From Pterobdella sp. o SKG-2022 (Eukaryota; Annelida; Clitellata; Hirudinida; Piscicolidae): DNA of 64,000 nucleotides. Position 1 is the first letter of the stretch. Every line of letters begins with the position of its first letter. A model generated the notes under the pieces. That model saw only the letters and a program-made list of their open reading frames with translations, made no database searches and was not told where the DNA came from. Made by a program: the position numbers and the translations under genes. The stretch spans positions 15,989,971-16,053,970 of the forward strand of contig OZ038321.1 in assembly GCA_964035795.1 (NCBI GenBank), read 5' to 3'. Positions 57,614 through 64,000 of this stretch are shown here, in pieces.

Positions 57614-60600
57614 ATGTTTACCATTCGGCATGTACTAAGAATATCCTTAAATGTAGAAAGATATAAGCTTTTCAATGGAATAAGAGCCGTACGGTTATTT
57701 TCTTATCATACTGATAAAAAAAGGTTCCATTTTGATAAGGATGGTTTGCAAAATGACGAAATAACTTTTGAAGAACTGGAACTTAAAAAAAGACAAAAAG
57801 AATGGTCTGAAGCTTTTGGAACTTTGACAACTCTTAGAGAATGTACAAACTATGAAGAAAAAGTGTATGTGCATTTTTGATAAAACTAAGTTTTGAAATA
57901 TTTTAAATTTTGTATGTATTGAATTTCCTTTTTATATATTCTGAATAACTAAACTAGCCCATTACAAAAACGATTTAAATCAAAGAGTTTGTATACTTGA
58001 TAAGGTGAGTTAAACTTACAAAAAGCTTTGTGCTGTTAATTAGTTAATAAAAGTGTTTGATTCAAATTGTTATTATATATTCATTGAGTGAATTAATTGT
58101 TTTGATATGTTGAAATTATGATATTTTTCAAATTTCATTTAATTGCTTCATTTTTGCCACTATTATTATCTAATCTATAGTTGGAAAAACTTACATTTAC
58201 TCAACATATGCTAACTAAATATTCATGAAAATATCAAATTTTCAAATAACATTATTAATAATATATTCAGTTGTTTTTGTTTTCATCAAATCTTTCATAA
58301 TAATTATATGTTAATTTAGGTATGAAGAGGATTCAGATGAAGAAGATGACAAACCATACATTCGCTTGGCATTCAAAGGTCGTAAACATTCTCTAGATTG
58401 GTATGGCAGACAAATTGAAAAATGTGGAAAGAAAGGAATGGTAAAGGTTTTTTAATTGAAGTTATTTTAATAATAAAAAATCTTTAAATAAATTATTTTT
58501 TTAATAAATGAGTTATTAGTATAAGGATATCAATGCAGTTCGGATTCATGCCAAGTAGAAGTACCATCGATGCTATTTTCATAGCTCGACAGTTGCAACA
58601 AAGGTATCTTGGCAATAAGAAAAAACTGTACTTTTCCTTTGTTGACCTAGAAAACCCTTCGATAGAATTCCAAGAGCAGTTGTTAGGTGGTCTTTAAGGA
58701 AGCTTGGGGTGATGGAGTGATTAGTAAGGATGGTCATGGCTATGTACTCAGGTAGCAAGAGTAGAGTCAGAATAAATAATGTGCTGGGTAACAAGTTCAG
58801 TGTGAAGGTTGGTATCCACCAAGGTTCTGTACTGAGTCCTTTACTCTTCATCATTGTTCTAGAAGCGCTATCCAGTGAATGCAGGAATAGGTCTGTGTGG
58901 GAATTGTATGCTGATGACTTAGTGATTATTGCTAAAAGTCTGAAAGAGTTAGAGGACAGTTACTGTTCTTGGAAATACAGTATTGAAAACAAGGGTCTTA
59001 TAGTGAGCATGAAAAAAACGAAGGTTATGGTCAGTGCTCTAAATCATGGTCCAAGTTTTCAATCTGGGAAACACTCTTGTGGAGTGTGTTTTATACGTGT
59101 TGGCGTCGGCTCTATACTTTGCACTCTATGTAACCACTGAGTACAAAAACGCTATAGTGGCCTAAAAAGAAAATTGGCTTCTGCCACAAACTTCAAATGT
59201 AAGGCGTGTTTAGATCCTCAAGTTAGTGATGATGATTATAAGGCCGTTGAACTTGATGGAAATAAATATGAAGGGGTTAACCAATTTTGTTATCTAGGAG
59301 ATATGATTAGTGCTGGTGGTGGAGCTGAAGCTAGTACTTTTACCCATGTAAGGTTTGGTTGGAAAAGTTTTAGGCTACTGTTACCTCTATTAGCCAGTCG
59401 AGTCGTTTATATGCTGCTTGCGTCAGGAGTGTTATGGTTTATAGTACTGAGACTTGGCCTCTTAAGAGGGAAGAATATCCAAAATACTAGAATATCCAGA
59501 GCTGATAAGATGATGATCAGATAGATGTGCAATGTAAGCTTAAAGGATGGCAGATCATCAAATGAATTGAGGGACAGACTGGGAATTCCAGACATCACTG
59601 AGGTGCTACGCAAAAATAGACTGAGATGGTTTGGACATGTAATGAGGTTGGATGCTGGAAACCCAGCAAGTGCTTGCAGGCACGTCGTGGTAGAGGGTAA
59701 GCGAGATCAAGGTAGACCAAGAAAAACAAGGTCCCAATTAATAAGCAATGATCTAAGAAGAATGAAACTCAATCCTAAACTTGCACAAGGTCGTAGATTG
59801 TGGAAAAGAGCCATTATGAGAACCCGTCCAACCCATGCTAGCATGGAAACGGACCCAAAACGATGATGATAGTTTATACCAAAACATAAATTTAAGGTTT
59901 AAATTTCATATTTCAACTAATTTAACATATATAATACAATTTTATCACTTTTTTTGATGAGCTCAAACTTATAAGATACAAGTTTAAGTTACATTTAAGC
60001 AGTTTCTATACTAATAAATTTGCTTTAAACTTTTTTTTACTCCATCTCTTCAGGTATATGAAGCTATTCAATTACTAGAAGAACAAATGCTGGTTACTGA
60101 TAGGGTACGACCTAATGAATATGTGTTCAATACTCTGATAGGGGTTCTTGGCAGAGCTGGATATACATACAAAGCTTTCAAATATTTCAATATGGTTTGT
60201 TTCATTTGATTATGACTTCATAGTTAATAGTTTTAGGCAATAAATTTATCATAATTTTGGATCATAATATTGATACATATCTATATCTCCTTCCTTTGGT
60301 AAGGGAAAACAGCTATAAAAAGGGTATTATTGATTATAATTTTATTTTTTGGTAATTTTATTTTTTTATGATAATTTACTTTTAAAAATAAAATTGAAGT
60401 AATCGAAGTTAATGTTTTAAAACACGTTAAAGATGAAGAAATATGGCTTGCAGCCCAGTCCTGTAACTTACACTGCTCTTTTCAATGCTTGCTCCAACTG
60501 CCCTTCCAAAGAAGAAGGTTTCAACTTTATCCACTATTTATGACATACAATCGTTAACTTTTGAGTTGCTTCATAATCATTGTTCAACATTTTTAACATT

Positions 60601-63600
60601 TAAGTTATATTCTAGAACCTATTGTTTTTTTTTTGCACAAATAAAAAAAAAACTTTAATTCTTTTAGTTTGATTTTAAATTATGATTATGAATGATTTAT
60701 TATTGTACTGAGGGAAAATTTTGGCACTATTTACGCTAAATAATTCTTTTAATTTGAAGATAACCATTTATGTTTTTTATTGTTTTCAACAGGTTTGAAA
60801 AGAGCCTTGAAGTTGAAGGAACTTATTGATGAAAAAGGTCATGAATTGAATGTTATTACTTACCATTCCATAATTAAGGTATTCATGAGTTTCTATATAT
60901 GTTAATTCATATTTTTGTGCTTTATAAAAATGTCCATTAATGTGATTGAAAATAAATATAGGATGAATCAAATATCTCACTTTTTCATAATTGTAAGAAT
61001 TTTTCATCAGTTTTACTCAATAGAGAATTTTTCTTTGTAAAAATAAGAACCTTTTATTTATCTATAGGATATCAATTTGCTATAATCTTCGGTAAGTAAA
61101 AAAAAAAGACCTGGAAGAAATGCTTGGAAGAAGACTTAAAAATACTGGGTTTAGAAGAGAGCCAGGCTTTTGAAAGAGATTTATGGAAACTTAAAATTTC
61201 GTCAAACCCCTCTTAAAAAGGGAAAAATGACTTGAAACGACGATGATGAATCTTCGGTAAGTATGGCCTTACCAAAAAACATTAGCATAAAATGACTATT
61301 GCAGTTATGGGTTTATATAGTGATTGGAGTTAAAAGCATAATTTAGAATATTACGTAAGACTATGTATGACAACTTAACTATAAATATAATAGAAACAAA
61401 CACTAAGGTTTATTGAGAAACTTAATACATGAACTATAAATGTTCAAATAACTTCATTGTATAATGTAATTTAATGTAATGCAGTATGTAAATATATATA
61501 TATATATGAAGATAACCATTTATGTTTTTTATTGTTTATATATATATATATATATAACATATATATATATGAAGATAACCATTTATGTTTTTTATTGTTT
61601 ATATATAAAGCGTTTTTTTATAGTTCAAAGCGCTTACTAAAAATTTAATGTAGCAAGAACATACTGTGGAACAAGTCCTAATTGTCGCCCCACACGGGAT
61701 CGAACCCGGTAATTTTAGCTACTTAGTCTAACGCTCTACCGCTGAGCTACACGGGCCGATTGATAATTATTTATTTTATGGATTGCAGAGATAGTATTCA
61801 AATGAGAACACTTTTAGGAGTTTATTTTATTCCGCAGAGCTTTTCGTAAGATGAACTTACATTATTAAGTAGAGGTACAAAATAAGTGTAATTTTTGAAA
61901 TGATTTTAAAGCATATGTTTAAAGAGAACTCTATCTCTGTTTCTTCCATTTGGATAATCCTTTCTGTTTCATTATTTGCAGCTTTTTCCTCAAATTGATG
62001 TTCTATAGATAATTACTATTACTATCATTTTATTATAGTCAGCATCTTTCCCTTTTCCAAGGGATCACTGACTTCTTTCCATGACCTAACCCTCTCTCTC
62101 CATTTCACCCTGTCATAGGCATTTTCAAGATCTAAGCCAAACCCAATTATAAAGTCAACTATATAAAAAATATGAGAGGTCTCTAAAAAGAACCTATCAT
62201 ATGATGTATTTAAACCATAAGAATTCAATGATTAAATATTTGTTTAACAAAAACAATTGTTTATCTTTAAATGACCACTGTCCATAAACAATACATATTT
62301 AGTTTTCTTATTGATTCAACAGGCGTTTTCACTGTGTGGAGACCACCAAAAAGCCTTCCAAATGGCCGATGAAGCCGTTCACAAAGGTTTTAAGATTACT
62401 TCTGGCTTGTACGCTTTCTTGTTGATGGCCTGCATTGAAGATAAGACTTCTGGTTTCACATTAGCCCTCAAAGTAACTATATTCATATGTCGAAATTGTA
62501 ATATGATTTTATTCAAGGATTTATAATTCAGAAATTCTAAAAATATTATTTGAGAATAAAAGATGTAGGATTTATTACGATACTTCTGAGTAAATTTTAT
62601 ACAAGAAATTTTTAGTCGAAAATGCAGATTAGCATCATGAATTTGAATCTAAAATGTTTATAAAAATTAAAATAATTTTAACCTTTTAGTTGTGTGAGAT
62701 GATGAAAAAAGAGAAAAGAAAGATGAATATATACCAATTCAACTTATTATTGAGGGTTGTAAGAGAATGCCATGTTGGATCTCAACAGCAGTTTGAGTCA
62801 CTTCTGCACAAAAACCAGCCAACCAATGATCAGTTGCTAATTAATGAAAATGCCAATCAATCTTATTCACTTGAGCATTTCCTTCTACCTTATAATTACA
62901 ATAAGAAACAAATCTTCATTCCAGCTTCAACTCAAAATTTATTTATAACATCTGATGGTAAGCAAGAAGAACCGAACGAACCACAAACGGATAATTCTCT
63001 CGCATTTACAGACGATAAAATTTCATCTTCCGTCTCAATCGCACCTTTTCCTGAGTCGACTTCGGCTGTAATGCATATGACGTCACTACCTAGTTTACCG
63101 CATCATCGACTGCTGTTGTTGGGAGGGGTTGAAGGCGTTTTGAAATGCATGCAAGCCCACAAAGTCACACCTGATATTAAGACATTTGCTCTCTTGCTTG
63201 ATTCCATACCAGGTAATTTCAAAATGGAAGAATGGTTATTAGATGTTATGGTGAAGGCTTATAAGATCCAACCAGATACCGCTTTTTTTAACCTTCTCAT
63301 TCGTAAGAGAAATCTTAGAGGAAACTTCAAAGCTGCAAAAGTAATTTAATTTGAATCGCTAAACGAAATTTTTGAAATTTTTTGAATGGTAGAGTATGAA
63401 TTGTAAATATTATATATTTCACATTACAAGGATGCGTTTGCTCTGATGACTGAGAAAAACATCAAGCATGATATGAAAACGTATGGGTGCTTAGCCATGG
63501 GATGTTCCACAGTTAAGAGAGCTATTGCCTTTTTAGATGATATGAAGGTAAAATAATAATTTTATATAATAATAAATAGGTATTAAGAATCAATACCATA

Positions 63601-64000
63601 ATTATTACAAAAAGATAAAATCGTTACTTTAAATTTAACATATTTTTTTTCAAATTTCAGAAAATGGATCTTTTGCCTAATGCAGAAATTTTAAACATTT
63701 TGTTAACACAGTCCAAGTTGAATTTTAGATATAAAAGAAATATTCTTGCATTTGTTATAGAAAATAAGCTCAGGTTGTATGAAAGAACACTTTCTCAAAT
63801 TGAAAAAGATATATCCACTATGAAATATACTCTGCTCTGCCAGGTTAAACATTATTTTTGTTTTATTACTTCGCAATTTTTACCTATTGTTTTTGACAGC
63901 AAAAGATGGTGAATGAAAGCAAAGAATTTCCATTTCCAGAAAAGTCTGAGTCATGGATCAATCATGAAAAAAGAAAAGATTTTGAAAATTTTTTATTCAT
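57614..64000 (+). CDS. PTCD1: pentatricopeptide repeat domain protein 1, mitochondrial (3'-partial)
   Basis: Mitochondrial RNA-binding PPR protein, linked in mammals to 16S rRNA maturation, leucine tRNA levels and mitoribosome assembly. Exons: 57614-57864, 58320-58446, 60054-60194, 60433-60517, 60793-60878, 62323-62472, 62690-63340, 63431-63547, 63661-63843 and 63900-64000 (open). The N-terminus is basic (TIRHVLRISLNVERYKLF), fitting import. PPR-type helices: VFNTLIGVLGRAGYTYKAFK, VTYTALFNACSNCP, VITYHSIIKAFSLCGDHQKA and LYAFLLMACIEDKTSGFTLA. A non-repeat insert in exon 7 is followed by LLLLGGVEGVLKCMQAHKVT and PDTAFFNLLIRKRNLRGNFK. This order and the GGVEG segment match human PTCD1 (GGLEGFL, DLTFFNTLVRKK). 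The C-terminus is off the right edge. Intron 2 carries a sense-strand LINE. Confidence 0.9.
58525..59875 (+). mobile_element. 5'-truncated LINE in PTCD1 intron 2
   Basis: It starts near 58525 inside the RT domain (MQFGFMPSRSTIDAIFIARQ), with a decayed motif A (LYFSFVDLENPSIEF). Motif B is intact (KVGIHQGSVLSPLLFIIVLE), as is the YADD box (LYADDLVIIAKS). A cysteine cluster (CGVCFIRVGVGSILCTLC) follows, then QFCYLGDMISAGGG and LRKNRLRWFGHVMRLDAGNP. The 3' end at 59850-59875 has a gatgatgat tail. Stops near 59140 and 59522 break the frame. It belongs to the same family as 9850-10918 but is longer at the 5' end. Confidence 0.88.
60290..60345 (+). mobile_element. solo LINE 3' tail in PTCD1 intron 3
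   Basis: It reads ctttggtaagggaaaacagc, tataaaaagggtattattga: the terminal motif of the 9850-10918 family. Confidence 0.6.
61108..61245 (+). mobile_element. LINE 3' end fragment in PTCD1 intron 5
   Basis: The frame reads WKKCLEEDLKILGLEESQAF, then ERDLWKLKISSNPS and a stop, the usual last residues of an APE-type LINE protein. It is followed by a short UTR with aaacgacgatgatgaa, similar to the 3' end of the LINE at 58525-59875. Confidence 0.65.
61495..61613. repeat. (AT)n microsatellite holding two copies of an intron segment
   Basis: TA-dinucleotide runs interrupted by two identical 30-base blocks at 61508-61537 and 61571-61600. Both equal 60756-60785, the segment just upstream of the PTCD1 exon 5 acceptor. 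Confidence 0.9.
61612..61760 (-). mobile_element. tRNA-derived SINE
   Basis: Reading the minus strand from about 61757: cccgtgtagctcagcggtag (A box), a degenerate anticodon stem, then ccgggttcgatcccgtgtgg (B box). The body follows (acaattaggacttgttccac, gctacattaaattttt, then agcgctttgaac and cgctttata). The head resembles a tRNA, but the T-stem and anticodon stem have mismatches, and body blocks shared with 44936-45058 show that this is a SINE, not a tRNA gene. Confidence 0.75.
61835..61880. repeat. half fold-back repeat in PTCD1 intron 5
   Basis: It contains gagcttttcgtaagatgaac and ttacattattaagtag, the core and loop motif of the fold-back elements at 7537-7830 and 18927-19072. Confidence 0.5.
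62030..62125 (-). mobile_element. LINE 3' end fragment
   Basis: The minus strand reads LENAYDRVKWRERVRSWKEV, SDPLEKGKMLT followed by a (ATA/ATG)n tail. DRxxWRxxV near a C-terminus followed by a simple-repeat tail is typical of LINE ends. It is a short relic in PTCD1 intron 5. Confidence 0.6.

Noticed and set aside
61683..61757. Functional tRNA gene on the minus strand
   Set aside because: A and B boxes are good, but the T-stem and anticodon stem contain mismatches, and the sequence continues into a body shared with another SINE copy.

Overview
The window is nuclear DNA of an AT-rich invertebrate animal. It has split genes with GT-AG introns, a canonical animal histone H4, an afadin gene, and many non-LTR retrotransposon relics. 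The clade cannot be fixed from sequence alone. A theromacin-type cysteine array (known mainly from annelids, molluscs and Hydra) and the style of the GMC oxidoreductase hint at a non-vertebrate, perhaps lophotrochozoan, source. No prokaryotic features or CRISPR arrays were seen.

Layout, left to right. A GMC/choline-dehydrogenase-like gene (minus, C-terminus off the left edge) lies at 1-2513. The prolidase gene PEPD (plus, 16 exons, 494 codons, all five metal ligands present) lies at 8190-17174. It is followed after 316 bp, in the same direction, by a CEP89 homologue (13 exons, 592 codons, 17491-21420). Next is a rearranged Gypsy-like LTR element at 21688-23155 whose LTR carries a 27-bp-period array of heat-shock-element-like motifs. 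Two tandem chymotrypsin-like serine protease genes follow on the minus strand: 24006-25504 is intact and 29258-30560 has a premature stop. A decayed LINE lies between them. Three further decayed LINEs fill 31.4-38.6 kb.

The second half holds an afadin/canoe gene (26 exons, 1760 codons, RA-RA-FHA-DIL-PDZ, 39136-51517). Just 203 bp downstream is a single-exon gene for a membrane-anchored protein with a theromacin-like ten-cysteine domain. It is convergent with the mitoribosomal protein gene mL64/GADD45GIP1 (minus). Then come a solitary histone H4 gene with a 5'-UTR intron (minus), a LINE tail, cyclin-Q (CCNQ, minus), and, 108 bp away on the opposite strand, PTCD1 (plus, runs off the right edge).

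Most genes are unrelated housekeeping genes packed between transposon-rich spacers. PTCD1 and mL64 both serve mitochondrial gene expression. I rebuilt exon chains by hand from splice consensus and reading phase. All complete multi-exon genes close to multiples of three, which supports them, but no transcript data were available.
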